This document shows, in pieces, positions 23,452-35,675 of a DNA stretch of 64,000 nt. The notes beneath the pieces were generated by a model. The model saw only the letters and a program-made list of their open reading frames with translations. It did not search any database and was not told the DNA's origin. The position numbers and the translations under genes are program-made. Source of the DNA: Uloborus plumipes (Eukaryota; Arthropoda; Arachnida; Araneae; Uloboridae); the NCBI GenBank assembly GCA_038373865.1, contig JAXGGA010001647.1, positions 62,001-126,000 on the forward strand, read 5' to 3'. Within the stretch, counting starts at the first letter, position 1; the number at the start of each line of letters is the position of its first letter.

Positions 23452-24176
23452 TGGGCGTATATTATAATTGTGAAAACATTTTATGAAAGCAACAAACGCC
23501 CCGTTACCGTCATAAGAGCATTTGCAATAGGACTTCAAGTGTATTCCAACCCTGACCGAAAAGAATTTCACAATTAATTGAGAAAGTCAAGAGCACGGGA
23601 AGTGTTTACAACTTGAGCCACAGTGTCAGCCGAAGGGAAACTTTACCACAGCTAAAAATGAGAAAACATAATACACCTAAAAAAATTACAAGATGTGCAA
23701 ATCAAATTTGGTTGTTAGTATTGATTATTCAAAATTGAATGATTTAGGTACAGTGGTTTTCAAATTCTTAGTTTCTTTCTACGGCGCATTTTTCTGCTCA
23801 AAATGCAACTGATCAAATGAATCGTTTATTTCAGAAACCACCCAAACGACAAAATTTCTATTTTAAGAAAACATAGTTTTCTTCACTTAAACTATTTACT
23901 TGTAATAGTGATTACAACAATAATTTCTGAAAGAAATATGTAAATATGTATATATTTCAGTTCAAAATATTGAAATCCTAATCGATTTTTTATAAATAAC
24001 GGTAAAATACGTTTTCGAACTTTTAGTGTTTGTCGCTTGAGTGGTTTCTGAAATAAGCGATTCAAATACACTATGCACAAAACAGTGGACTATCTTAAGA
24101 AACTTAAGATTCTGAGTACATAATGTATAAAAAGTTCGAGATAGAACAATATGTCTCGGCAAAGTTATAGGGTCAT

Positions 24177-25808
24177 TACTGAGCCAATATTTGGAAAAGT
24201 GCGAATTTGAAGTTGGAGTTTTCTGAAAAAAATTTTTTTTTTGCAAAAAAAAAAAACTAATATTGGATTTTAAGTCTAAATCGGGTCTAAATGCAAGAAA
24301 ATAAAAGGGGGGAGGTCAAGGAAGTTATTTACCCCCTCCTTAGTTTACTCACTTTTAAGCCGTTACAGATCTGATGAATGTTACAGATCTGATGTTAATA
24401 TGAGTTACATATTTGAGTTTATGCTTTCAGTCTTCGTTAACATCTCTAAATATGATATCATTTCCTTGCATTTTTAACATAGAATTAAGATAATTATATT
24501 AAAATATATATATTAGGCTAAAAAATCAAATTTTATTATAAAAAAGCATTTCTTGGAAATAAAAATGAGCGATTAGGTTTTTAGATAAAATAAATTATGT
24601 GATTACCAAATCCAAGCTAATAAAACATTTGTTTTGTTTTGAAACAACACACAACTTCAACTTTTTCAACGCACAACTCTGCTGCTTGCTTTTCTTTAAT
24701 TAGTTGCAGGAAATTTAATTTCTTGATCAGAAATTCAAATTTAGCATGCTAGTTATTATCTAGATATTTAGCGAAGTTATGAGAAATTGAAGCACAAAAA
24801 AAATAAATAAATAAATAAATAAAATAATAATAATTAATTAACTTAATTTCTGCAGTGTCACTTTTTCTTATTTTACTAACTTCTATTGTAAGGTCACACA
24901 AACCACAAATGAAGCAATCGTACTAAAAACTCATTGTTTTTCATTTTTTAAGAACAAAAATATTCAATATATGGCTAAAACCTATGATTTTTGCTTTTTA
25001 TAATGCTGAAACGTGTGAGTTAGTTCTGTATCATATTCGCTGTTTTTCAATGTTACCGCTCTGACTGTTACCGATCTGACAAACTGAAAAAGTTTTTTTT
25101 TTTTATTTCCGAGTCGATCGCACTAAACCAAAATCAAACACGTGGTTTTTTCACTTGTAATAAAGGACTATACTTATATATAAAATAATTTTTAAAATAA
25201 TAAAAACTGCGCATTTTAGAGCGTGTTATCGATCTGATGACTCAAATGACACACATTTTATAAAATCACTTTAAAAAATCTTACACACAATTTTAGATGC
25301 AGAAATGCAAATTTTTAATTACGATTCGATAAAACATCCCACCAGGTACTCAGTATCACGTGGTATAGGTGCAGGAAATGATTTTGGGAGCCTAAACATA
25401 GATCGGAAGTTATTGTTACCACTCTGACGGCGGAGCTTGGGACACGTTTATTTCGCATCGGCTAGAAAATCAGAAATCTATTAAAACAAAAATGAAGTAA
25501 AATATTAACAAAGGGGTAAAAATAGAATCGTTTTTCGTGCAAGTGCGTTTTTTTGGGGGAAGTTAGAAAGTGCACATGACCTGTTTGTATGCTAACTTTT
25601 GCTACTGGGGACACGTTACCGATCTGATTTTTGATGTACAAAAACAATATTTTCTGAAGAAAAAAAACATTTCTGATGTTATTAGATGAAATGAAAGCAG
25701 AACCTTGTCTTCTTTCTGGGGAAAATTATTTTTTCAACTAGTTATTGAAATACTAGTGAAAATTCACTTGGGACTCAAATTGGCACTTTTCTAAATATTA
25801 GCTCTACT
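24177..25808. mobile_element. Non-autonomous DNA transposon, copy 2 (1624 bp, 4-bp TSD)
   Basis: The element occupies 24181-25804 with TACT on both sides (24177-24180, 25805-25808). It aligns end to end with 7087-8712 with few substitutions and small indels in A/T runs. Terminal repeats are the same apart from one base near the left end. It contains the same seven GTTACnGATCTGA-like words (one changed to GTTATCGATCTGA near 25226). Two copies with different 4-bp duplications fix the ends firmly. No transposase is encoded. Confidence 0.92.
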
Positions 25809-26695
25809 CCGAGTCTCAATCACTACACTCACAAAATGACGGAAAGATGACAGTTTACAGGAGACACGTCACTTCACTGTAACGTTAATGAAATATTTCT
25901 ATTTCGATATTTAAATAATTTATATTGGCAAGTAACTGTTATATCTCACAAGATAAGCCTGTTACTGACCTAAAAGTTTTACTTAAATATTGTTCATACA
26001 AATTTTCAGTTTTTCATTTCTTGCATCTAAATGTTTTTAAATATTTCCAAACTTGTGCAGTTATTTGTTAGCTTAAGTTTATTTTAAAGTTCAAACACTC
26101 GTAAATTCAATATTTGATTCAAACGTTTCCTTCAATTTCAGGGTAAATTCTGTAATATATGATCATGAAGGTTAGTTTCCTAAAAGACAAAATATGTAAA
26201 ATATAGTTATTTGTTGGGAATGACAATTAGTCGCTTATAAGCAAAACAGAAAAATAATTTTATTTTCTAAGATTACAAACACATTTTCGTGGAATAAAAA
26301 CAAAATGGTACCATATAGTTCTTGATTAAAGTATATGTTATTATTTCAATTAGAAGGTGTTTTAAGTTTATCCTTGATGATCTTTAAATTGCCAATAATT
26401 ATTTGCAAAATATGTAGCATTAAAATGATGCAATAGACTTAACTTGCTTAGGAAAAAAAGTATTAAATCTAGTTTCTTTATTCCCTAGGTGTCGTAATGC
26501 AACTCCAATATGCAAGACAAAAAAGCGTTAAATTTTGAAGAGTAAAAATACATTTTCGCTTAAGCAAATACAAAAATGTATTAGACAACTTTCTACTAAA
26601 GGAAATGCCATTATTGTAACTGAATTACATTCTCTTAGATGATTAAGATCTTTGAGCTAGGAGAAGTTTGCAGTAACTATGTTTGAAAACATTCT
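25809..26695. other. No gene seen; AT-rich
   Basis: AT-rich sequence with no supported exon or repeat. Confidence 0.45.
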
Positions 26696-26699
26696 ATAG

Positions 26700-26965
26700 T
26701 GTGGTTTAGACGATGATTAACCATATTAATCCCTACTGCTAACCAATCATGTGGAAGCTCTCTGCAAGGAAGGACAACACCGGGAGATGGAATTTGTCGG
26801 TAACACAAACTTGGAGTCTAATTACATTGCAGTTTGGCTCCGGTTGTGTGCGCGGACTGTGGAGAGCGCACTGAGCGAGCTAATCATTCCAGATAATTGT
26901 CTAGGAAGCACGTTTAATAAACTCGAGTCCATAGCACTGACTCACGCAAAGAAACTAGTTAAGCA
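26700..26965. other. GC-richer island with a 79-codon frame, probably noncoding
   Basis: A patch with higher G+C includes 'gatgattaaccatattaatccc', 'aaccaatcatgtgg', 'gcgcggactgtggagagcgc' and 'gctaatcattccagataat'. An open frame at 26751-26990 (79 aa) crosses it. It has no recognisable domain, signal peptide or membrane segment and no clear splice sites. Homeodomain-like (TAATCC, TAATCA) and CCAAT words suggest regulatory DNA, but a small unknown protein cannot be excluded. Confidence 0.3.
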
Positions 26966-26990
26966 TCAATATAAATTGCAAAACATTTAA

Positions 26991-27675
26991 AAGCGAAAAA
27001 AATTAACTTTAATTAAAACTGTTAAAAGTAATAAACCTAATGAACAATGAAGATTTGTCCAAGTACCAATTATTACGATGTTTCTAATACATGAAATGCT
27101 AACAATGATGCATTTACATCGATAAACAATGAGTTAAGGGTTGGACTTAGATCCCCTAAATCTCACAGCTTTTTGCATTGGTAAAAGCAGCAAATAACAG
27201 CAAAACTGATCTGCAATTTCATTGAAATATTTTGAATTCGTGAGATATAATGAACTAAACAATATATGCTTAAAATATTAAGAAAATGGCATAAGGCCAT
27301 TAATCGAATATGCCATGTGGTTACTCTCGTATATTTGCTGGTATTTTAGTATTGTAGAGTTTACTACTTAATATTAGATCTATAGAAAGTGCACACTAAA
27401 GACTCCTGTTGCCTAAATTATTTCTAGCAGCAAAATCCTATACTCATAAAAGGGGTGTCTAGCAATACCCCAATAAAGTTACCATGCGCTATACGAATAA
27501 AACTATCTACGGCCCTACCTGTTGGCAAAACTTCGAGTTGGTTTTCTTATCTCAGAAACGGTACTAAATACAGGAAAAGAGTCAACTAAAAATGTGACGC
27601 ATCATCAAAATACGAAAAAAAGACATATTTTCTACATTAATGAAAGTTATAAATGTAAAATAAGATTCAGGAACT
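26991..27675. other. No gene seen; AT-rich
   Basis: No supported feature. Confidence 0.4.
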
Positions 27676-27681
27676 CATCAT

Positions 27682-27750
27682 TGGATATCGTGGTTGCGTA
27701 GAAAGGCCAACGCGTTCACCTGGTTTGAGCCTTGGACTTCGTTTGGTAAT
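27682..27750 (+). repeat. Degenerate tRNA-like sequence
   Basis: 'CGTGGTTGCGTAGAAAGGCC' resembles an A box. 'CCTGGTTTGAGCCTTGG' resembles a B box (GGTTCGANTCC) with C-to-T decay, about 30 nt downstream. A conventional cloverleaf is not obtained, so it is more likely the head of an old SINE than a tRNA gene. Confidence 0.4.
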
Positions 27751-28740
27751 GATGCATCATAAGGCGAATGTGTTATATGCAACCCATTATACCAACATTC
27801 AAAAAACTTTGAAATTTTACGATGCGTGCTTATGATGCGTGTGTTACCCGGCGTGCTATACAATGTGTAGCGGAAAGTTCAGAGCTCTAGATGCGTATTT
27901 TTACTGAAATAAGCAATTTTGAGCATTACAGATGGATGAGCCTCGTTAGACAAGTGAAGTTTTGTGAAACGAGTTTAGCGAATTATTTTCATTTTGTCAA
28001 TTTCGTGCACAAGATTTTTTTGTAATAAGTTGATGTTGCTGAAAGCTTTATTAACTTTTTCCCCGTTAGCCATACCGTTTTTAAGATAAGAACGCAGCAT
28101 TGAGTTTTCCGCCGAGTGGTGCTGTAAGCGGAGTCATTACGTAGCGCATGGCAATTTATCTGCACATAGATCTCAGTTCTGTGGATATTATATATGAATT
28201 ATTTTATTTATGTCTTGCCGTTTAGGAATTATTAAGATGACAATGAACTTTATCAAACTCACTGTACTTAGGGTTGTGAGGTTTTTTCTGGTATTTTGTT
28301 TAGTTACTAGTATAAAAGTTGTCTGTTTTTTTCTGTACATCGCAATTGCTTGTACTTTTTTCGTTTTGCCTAAAGCTATAAAATATTTTAAAAACGATAA
28401 ACTAAAGCAGTGATAGTTTCCAATTCCACTACTTCCAAAAAAAAAAAAAAAATCAACGAATTAACATGCAGCAACCAAGTACTGCAAGCCATCAATGTGC
28501 TATGTAAACCCAACGCAAATCAGTTTTGATACATGGGCGATTCTCTGTAAACTCGTAATTGGCTGTCCGGGCCGAGTATTTTAAACATATTTAAGTGTAA
28601 TAAAGTAATTATCGCTCTTAATACAAGTAAAGTATTAAAACTCTCTGGCCTAATTGTATTTGGAGAGATAAGTTTTTTTTCTAGAAATCATCTAAGCACC
28701 AAAAACACAGTTCCCTAGCTGTCGCAATACAATAGTTTAA
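27751..28740. other. No gene seen
   Basis: Moderately AT-rich. The 67-aa frame at 28210-28413 is a hydrophobic Phe/Val-rich stretch without start-context or domain support. An A run lies at 28437-28453. Confidence 0.4.
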
Positions 28741-28743
28741 CAC

Positions 28744-28893
28744 TTAGGGCCATGCTCCACATCGACGTAAAGCAGAAAAGATAGGCAGAAGCGTAAAATG
28801 GATTCAATGGTATTCCTATGGAAAGTACCCGGATTTTCGGTTTCTGCCTTCAGTTTCGGTCGCGTTTTACGCTGATGTGGAGCATGGCCCTTA
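28744..28893. mobile_element. PIF/Harbinger-type MITE (144 bp, TTA duplication)
   Basis: The element occupies 28747-28890 with TTA on both sides. The left terminus is GGGCCATGCTCCACATCGAC, and the right terminus on the minus strand is GGGCCATGCTCCACATCAGC. The interior has 'gtacccggattttcgg' and 'cggtcgcgttttacgc'. A 3-bp TWA target and GGGCC ends fit the PIF/Harbinger superfamily. The same family occurs at 30246, 30393, 58947 and 60714. Confidence 0.85.
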
Positions 28894-29562
28894 AAGGCAA
28901 TATTTCAAAACACCTATTAGCACTACATAAACTTGGCAATTAGTATCTAAAAATAGAATAATGAAACTATCTTTTTTATGAAATTAGGTCTAATTACGAA
29001 TTTCTAAAACTTAGAATTGTCATGTAAATTCTGTCCGGTGATTTTTTAAACAGTCCCCTGCCACAAATTCAAGGCTATAGTAGAAAAAATCTGTTACTCT
29101 TTCAAAATGTTTTTTGTCATGAAGTTTAAAGCAATCAGTGTGAATTTGCCGAAATTGCTGAGAACGGTGTTGAAACGATACTTCGTTTTGTTTGAGACCA
29201 ACATTTGTAATGAAAGTATGCATGAGGGTCGTTGGGAAAAGTCCTCTGGGAAGTGATTTTATTAATGTCAAATAGTTTAATAATGAAACATATTAGTTAT
29301 TACGTCCACGATTTGTGGCTAAATTTGTAGGTAGTCTCGTAACTAATTATGCTCCAGTAGTTTTGTAGAAATTACGCAACAAAGAGCAAAAACACAGTCA
29401 CTTGGCACAGTCCACTAGGCAGGGGACTTACCTTCTATCATGATTTATCAGAAAAACACAAACTTCAATTGGCCCTCTTTCAAACCAAAGTAATAGATTC
29501 ATTTTCTGAGCAAAAGTATCTAATATCTTTAAACGAGCAATTCTTGTACATATATATATATA

Positions 29563-29700
29563 CTAGCAGTACCCGCACGGCGATGGCAGTGCAATAAATG
29601 CAAAGGACGTTAACTAAATAAAGTTTAGCTCACTCTTAAGACTTTTCTCTTTTCGTGCGTGTGTGTGTGTGTGACGAACTTATTTATTTTTAGCGAAATT
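29563..29700 (-). mobile_element. Helitron 3' end, minus strand (5' limit unknown)
   Basis: Read on the minus strand, the sequence ends GCCGTGCGGGTACTGCTAG with T following (left boundary 29563). This matches the 3' terminus of the Helitron at 54449-56251 (GCCGTGCGGGTACCGCTAG). The hairpin has decayed (GGGCAAAGCC in the other copy, GCCATCGCC here). A short GT run lies at about 29656-29673. I could not find the 5' end. Confidence 0.6.
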
Positions 29701-29984
29701 TTTACGTTTCAATGGAACTGTAGTGCCAAGATTTTCGAAAACTCTCTAAGAACGCAAGAATACTGCCCTTGAAATTTAATATAATTCACCGATGTAACCG
29801 TAATTTCAATGTAAAATTGGTCGCTGAATCTAAATGTGTTAGCATAGGGAACCGATTGTATCAGGTAGCTCAGACACAACCATTCTTCCATGATTTTAAT
29901 GTGAACATTAAAAAGGAAAGAAATATAATGTCTTTCACACCATCTCTTTGAAGTGATTACAACCTAATAGTGATCCTCAAAAAA

Positions 29985-30064
29985 GCAAGATTTCAGTGGC
30001 TGGGAGTTTTGGTTAATTTAACGATTGTTGCCAAACTTTACGACGCCAAATACGAAGAGTAAAG
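29985..30064 (+). repeat. Copy of a conserved 80-bp segment
   Basis: This stretch and 30685-30758 are about 85% identical ('tggctggga.ttttggt.aat', 'attgttgccaaactttac.ac', 'gccaaata.gaagagtaa'). In one frame both read WLG.LVN..IVAKLY.AKYEE followed by a stop. The match could mean a duplicated terminal exon or simply two copies of a repeat, and I do not recognise the peptide. Nothing else in either copy supports a gene. Confidence 0.5.
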
Positions 30065-30245
30065 CCTTGGTTTCCTAGAACGTCGCTGACGCCGGGCGCG
30101 ACTGCACGCTGGAATCAGAACCAGTTTGATTGGAGCGTGACATGAAGCGACGTCAATCTGCGGCTCAGGCGCATGCGCAGAAGGCGGCGGCGTCTGTCGC
30201 CTCGCCAGTGATCGACGATTTCACTCATAGGAAACCGGGCCTTAA
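30065..30245. promoter_or_regulatory. GC-rich patch with NRF1-, CRE- and CCAAT-like words
   Basis: This 180-bp stretch is far richer in G+C and CpG than anything nearby. It contains 'TTGATTGG' (inverted CCAAT box, about 30126-30133), 'CGACGTCAA' (CRE-like, about 30149-30157), 'GGCGCATGCGCAG' (a perfect GCGCATGCGC NRF1-type palindrome at about 30169-30178) and GGCGGCGG. An open plus-strand frame starting MKRRQSAAQAHAQ crosses it. The combination is typical of housekeeping CpG promoters, but no convincing gene start follows on either strand. It is bordered directly by a Harbinger MITE at 30246. Confidence 0.4.
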
Positions 30246-30392
30246 GGGCCCTGCTCCACATCAGCGTAAAACGCGACCGAAACTGAAGGCAGAAACCGAA
30301 AATCCGGGTACTTTCCATAGGAACACTATTTGCTCCATTTTACGCTTCTGCTTTATTTTTCTGCTTTACGTCAATGTGGAGCAGGGCCCTAA
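30243..30392. mobile_element. PIF/Harbinger-type MITE (144 bp, TAA duplication)
   Basis: The element occupies 30246-30389 with TAA at 30243-30245 and 30390-30392. Both ends read GGGCCCTGCTCCACAT inward. Same family as 28747-28890. Confidence 0.85.
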
Positions 30393-30517
30393 GGGCCCTG
30401 CTCCACATCAGCGTAAAACGCGACCGAAACCGAAAATCCGGGTTCTTTTTATAGGAACCCCATGTAATCCATTTTACGTTTCTGCTTTATTTTTCTGCTT
30501 TACGTCAACGTGGAGCA
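30393..30517. mobile_element. Harbinger-type MITE, 3' truncated
   Basis: Starts GGGCCCTGCTCCACATCAGC directly after the TAA of the preceding copy and is internally shortened. At the right end it stops at 'cgtggagca' without the final GGCCC, where the next element begins. The tandem arrangement suggests the second copy inserted at the edge of the first. Confidence 0.75.
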
Positions 30518-30518
30518 T

Positions 30519-30823
30519 TTTTGGTGTTACCGAAAATGTCAGAATGGAACTATTATTGTTAAAAATTTTGTGATGGCGGCATTAAATACATGTTTTGAGC
30601 ATGCAATAAAATACGCTTTAGACTGCAAACAACTAACTGTTCCTTCCCAGAGTGTTTTCTTTTTCTTTGATTTGGAGAAAGTAGTGTTTCACTGGCTGGG
30701 AGGTTTGGTAAATATCCCTATTGTTGCCAAACTTTACCACGCCAAATATGAAGAGTAACTGAATAGCCATCACTAAATTTTTAAAAATAATAGTTCCATT
30801 CTGATATTTTCGGTAACACCAAA
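30519..30823. mobile_element. MITE with 38-bp inverted ends (about 305 bp)
   Basis: The left end is TTTGGTGTTACCGAAAATGT followed by CAGAATGGAACTATTA. The right end on the minus strand is the same sequence with one difference (AAAATATC). The interior includes the 30685-30758 segment. T-runs at both ends make the target duplication ambiguous. It appears to have joined or cut the truncated Harbinger copy on its left. Confidence 0.75.
30685..30758 (+). repeat. Second copy of the conserved 80-bp segment
   Basis: Partner of 29985-30064. The shared reading FxWLGxLVNxxIVAKLYxAKYEE-stop is preserved although about one base in seven differs. It lies inside the MITE at 30519-30823. Confidence 0.5.
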
Positions 30824-30924
30824 TTTTGAGGAACTCAACTGAACGACCATTATCACTCAGCTGTATAATAAATTTCATTCAATTATGACGATTCCTTCAT
30901 GGTGTTGCAATTTTCACAAACATG

Positions 30925-31126
<202 letters not shown>

Positions 31127-31139
31127 TAATTTGTAAAAT

Positions 31140-31905
31140 TAAAAAAAAAATCATAACTGTTAATGGAACTACTTAAAAGTTTTCAAACATGGTTAATTCA
31201 CAAATGTAAATTAGTTTACGTCTAATTACAGAATTGTTGAAACGAAACAAACGCAGTACATTTTTGAATTTTAGTCTATGACGAAACTAAATATTGTATG
31301 CACAATACAATCCATAAGTTTGAATAAATTTTAAAGCAAATGACGAGTAGATAAATGATGATACTGGAAACTGAAAAAGCTTCTGTAAGCAAATAAGAAC
31401 CTTTTTATCGTAATTTATTGAAATCAAATTTCACGCATTAAAATACGGTTTTTTAAAGATAAAATAGAAAGTCTCAGATGGAATTAAAGAAATGAGTTCT
31501 TCTAATCTCATTTTTTGGAAACTAAATATTCCCTTAAGCGTATAAAAACATGTCGAGGATAAAATAATTTAGCAGCTACTTAAGATTTCACATGAAACAC
31601 TTTGAAGGTAAACAGGGTTTACAAGTTTAAAACATTTATCCAGCTTACAATTCAAACCATAAGAACTTAGTTTCCTCCTAACAGCTAGTGTTATTGGAAG
31701 CAGTAAAAATTTAATTCCGATAAAAAATAATTTTTAAACACTTCTTAAGAAATATGTTGGGATTTATTTTATTTTTGTAAATGAAAGTAATTGCTTTTTT
31801 GTCTTTTTTCTTTTCAATTTTAAATTTTACAAATGCAAAATAAACAAAAAACTCTGTCAAGAACTAGACAAACCTACTTTCCTGTTTACGTCATCAAAAA
31901 TTATT
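31140..31905. other. No gene seen; AT-rich
   Basis: No supported feature. Confidence 0.45.
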
Positions 31906-31909
31906 TAGG

Positions 31910-32220
31910 GGGACAGGTTGTTTGATCGGTTTAAATTTGATCGAAAAATCGTTTAAATCGAAGGACAATACGACGATATCGAATCTCGACGATGAGGTGT
32001 CATCGTCGAGATCTTATGAACAAAAAAAAGTTTGACTAAGCGGACCGTTCACTCAAAAGTTATTGAGGGAAGGGGGAGGGGTTTAAACGGTTCCAATTTG
32101 TACGAAAAATTGTTCAAATAGAAAAGCCAAACACGGGAATGTGTGTGAGGTGCTGTCTCTAATATTTTTCAAACAAAAAACAGCATCGAAATCGGTCTGT
32201 TCATTCAAAAGTTGGATTGC
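31910..32220 (+). repeat. Two degenerate satellite-like units of about 160 bp
   Basis: Both units carry 'ggtttaaa..g.tc.aatttg.tcgaaaaat.gtt.aaat.gaa' and end with 'cgg.c.gttca.tcaaaagtt' (about 32040-32060 and 32193-32212). A perfect small inverted repeat 'ATCTCGACGATG...CATCGTCGAGAT' sits in the first unit (about 31983-32013). Confidence 0.55.
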
Positions 32221-32815
32221 TAAAAATTAAAAAGGAAAGATAAATGGAGAAATTAATTAAAATATTATAGCTCATCTATATTGTTTTGATTCCTCTTTAT
32301 CTTGCTTTCTCGAAAAAGTTTTTTTAAAAAGGAAAAACTAAATACTTGAAAGAAAGTTTAATGTAGTGTTAAAATATCACTGCAAAAGCAGAAAAAATAG
32401 CAACCAGCAATACATACTACATAAAAATTAATATATTAATTCTTCCCAAACTCATGCTTGTATTAAATTATCCTTGTTAAAAGAGTGTCTATATTATACT
32501 TCGAGATAAAAGATTATTTGTGTATATATTTCTGAAGTGTTAGGTATTTTTGATATCATTGAACGTTAGAAAGTAAAAGTAATTACCGGCTAATAGATAA
32601 TTTGAAACTTCTTTAGAAAATTTTCTAATGAATAAAGCTTAGACCGCTAATATATATTCATTAAAATGTCGAGTATTCTTTATTAGCTTTGGCAAAAAAT
32701 ATTAGAATAACTTTCGAATCATCAAAGGGAGCAGTTTTAATTACATCTTCACTTTTTGCAGAACCAAATTTTAATATTCTGCGTATAGTAAAGCTAATCG
32801 TATAGAGAGCCATCT
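32221..32815. other. No gene seen; AT-rich
   Basis: No supported feature. Confidence 0.4.
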
Positions 32816-32819
32816 AAGT

Positions 32820-33165
32820 AGTCTTTATCAAGCCAACTTTAATATGTTCCGCCCAATTAGAAAAGAGAAGATAAGGCCAGGTTCTCCTCTTGTCGTGTTG
32901 CCATATTGTCTTTAATAAAAAGTGAACGAGCTTTTATGCTTTGTCCCCACTGAAGTCGAGGAGAGAGAATGAACTGTGATTAGCAATGCAGGCGGCCGAA
33001 GAGACGTCCATCTAAAAACACTTAGCAGGCTCAGCCTCTCGTTTCATGTTTATTCAAGGCAGACAAATGTTGCCCCTTGCTATCGATCCTGCCACGAGAT
33101 GGCGCTGAAGTCTGCACATCGATTAGCTCTTCCCGAGAAATTGGAAAGCAGTTGGGTATTAAAGG
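32820..33165 (+). promoter_or_regulatory. GC-richer island with a CTCF-like motif and possible splice donor
   Basis: Unique sequence of higher G+C. It contains CCACGAGATGGCGCTG at 33092-33107, close to the CTCF core (CCASYAGRKGGCRS, one mismatch). An open frame (32976-33302) crosses it, and 'ATTAAAG|GTAAGAAAA' near 33163 would serve as a splice donor. At least two frames are open up to that donor and no good acceptor or domain is visible, so an exon is only a weak possibility. Regulatory or insulator function is inferred. Confidence 0.35.
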
Positions 33166-33309
33166 TAAGAAAATTACTCAAGCTGGACGTGGACAGTTTT
33201 TATGTGAATTTTAGTTTAAACTATAATGCTCTTTTGTGCTATCTTCTACTCTCTAGCTATTCGTACGATCGTCAAAATATACTATGGTACAAAATATTTT
33301 GATGAACAC

Positions 33310-35430
33310 TTTATTTATGAGTTACTATAAACAAACTGTAAACTCACAAAAGGAAAATTAGCTGCCCAAAACACGACGTTAAATGTCAAAAGGGCGTTTT
33401 AGAATTTTTCAAAAGTTAAGAGTTGAGTCATTTCTGCTGATAGTTTTTTCTGAGTAGTTTTGTAGAGTCTGAATTCATAATGCTATGAGTCAGAGATTTC
33501 AAATTAATAATAATTAAATAAATTGTGCTACTATAAGAAATTATTTTCCTTTTAAATTATCTTTCATGTCGATCTTATTACAATAAAAAATTGCCATGAC
33601 TGCACATACATTACTCTATGTGTAACAATTAACTAAAGACTTGCTTACACCTTTTTAGTCTAATTTTCACCAATATATTTTTAGTTTTTAAGGTGATTTT
33701 ATATCGTTTAGGATTAGCATTAGTAAAAGATGATTTCAAAAAACCAAGAATTATACCAGACTCTAAAAACAGTGATTGCACTATCAAAATACTATTTATG
33801 AAAATTTGCTTAGTACTACCAATGCATAACTTCACGATAATAAGCCTGAAGTACAGTTTAAATGTCTTGAATCACAGCCAAGACACGCATTTTAAAAACT
33901 GTTTACTCAGATAGCTACGCTGAGTAACCAAAAAAATACTTATCCTAACACTGCCACTTTTACAGATGTAAGTTCACAATTTTAAAACTATTTTTACAAA
34001 GTTTGAATAGATTAAAAGAAAAATGTAAAGCATTTTTTGTTAGCATACAGATTGAAGCATATTTAGTCGCATTGAATTATAGATTTACTCAACATATTAT
34101 ATAGCCTATAAATTTAGACAATATTATTCATTCCAACTAAAATAAAAATAACAAGTAAACAGTTATTTTTTTAACTTCAATTGCAAAGAAAAATTCTGTT
34201 AAGCACAAATTGTGAAAAACATTACATACATGTGCTTTAAATTTAATTATTTTTTTAATATGTTTAATCAGCCGTCAACAAGAATTATTCTTGAGTAACG
34301 AAGTTCGAAAGGTTTTTGTGCTGAAATAGATTCTTTCTGGAGAGAAACACATTTATATTTTGTTTTAACTAATATTTAAATTGTGCTTTACTGCATAAGT
34401 TGTCTACAATTATTTTTCCTACCAAGGAAAATATTTACTTTTTTTTCCATTCTTCAAAAAAAAAAAAGAAAAGAAAAAATGAACCTCGTTTGAAAAAATT
34501 TCTTCTTCATTATTTTGAGCTTCCTAAAAACGGAGCTGATGACAATGGAAACTGGTGAATAAAATTTAAAAATTGTCCGAATAAAATTTAAAAATGCACT
34601 CCAAATCAACTTAACTTCAATGATGACTGCTACAAATAACGAACAATTGGTTGAAGGTGTTATCGTGGATTTAACGTAATAAACAGAAAGAATAATTCAA
34701 TTAACACAAACTCACTGCGATACTTAAAGTTTAAAACCATGAAAATACCCTTGTGAAACTAAATTACAATTGGAAAAATACGCTGAAAATATTAAGTGTT
34801 TATGACAAGTTTTACATAACTTAACCGCCAGTAATAATATTTTTAAGAGACAAAAAATAATCGTTCACACACATGGTTAAAACAAATTGTGTCTTTTTAA
34901 ATCTTAGACCGGATGAGATGATACTGGAAAACTAGTAAGTATTTTTTTTAAGTGTGCAGTTTTCTAAAATGAATAATGTAACGTTACGTTATTAAATCGT
35001 AATAAAAAGTTTACGTATTCTAATTAAATATTTTTAAAAGTTAAAATTTGTTTGTGGAAAACTCTAACGAGGGAAAATGCAAAATACTACAAAATTGAAG
35101 CTACAAAATCAATGTCAATACATTATTACGGGTGGGACAATTGTAGCTATTTATTGTAGCTATACAATTGTAGCTATATTTGCTGTGTAATCCAAAAATT
35201 AAAGCGTTATTCTTTAATTTTCATAAATCTCAGTAAGTATATAAGTCCATTATGTATCTTAATACATTAGTATCAACTGTCAAAAAACATATATGCATCA
35301 AAAAATAGTAATTCGAGTGATGTGACGTACAAAATCAACCTGCAACACCGAGCAAATCATATAATTTTCTTTTGTATTTTTTTTTATTATTATTTTCTTT
35401 TTTAGGAATTTAATACTTTGTATTAAGATA
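33310..35430. other. No gene seen; AT-rich
   Basis: AT-rich unique sequence with short meaningless frames. A small 'tgtagctat' repetition occurs near 35140-35180. Confidence 0.45.
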
Positions 35431-35435
35431 CATAA

Positions 35436-35675
35436 TATCGTGGGGTTACAAGTGAAACGCACTAAGTCAAAAATAGTCATTTTCAGATTTTTAGTTTATC
35501 TTACACACAAAAATGAACTGTTTCTACTGGTGAAACCCACTAAGTCATATCGTTATTACGCAATGCTATATACTAGTGAAAGACACTAAGTCGCATAATT
35601 AATGATAATTATTGATCAGCGTTTCTCAAAATCATATTTTTTGACTTACTGCGTGTCACTTGTAAACCCACGATA
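35436..35675. mobile_element. MITE with iterated CACTAAGTCA words (about 240 bp)
   Basis: The left end is TATCGTGGGGTTACAAGTGA and the right end on the minus strand is TATCGTGGGTTTACAAGTGA; both continue 'AcACGCAnTAAGTCAAAAA'. The words 'GTGAAACGCACTAAGTCA', 'GTGAAACCCACTAAGTCA' and 'GTGAAAGACACTAAGTC' recur inside. Target duplication is ambiguous because the flanks are AT-rich. Confidence 0.8.

Noticed and set aside
30130..30573. 147-codon open frame
   Set aside because: It runs across the CpG-rich patch and two Harbinger MITEs, and the latter half is MITE sequence (GPAPHQRKTRP occurs twice because two MITE copies are crossed).
32976..33302. 108-codon frame as a coding exon
   Set aside because: More than one frame is open up to the possible donor, no acceptor is convincing and no domain is seen; kept only as a regulatory candidate.
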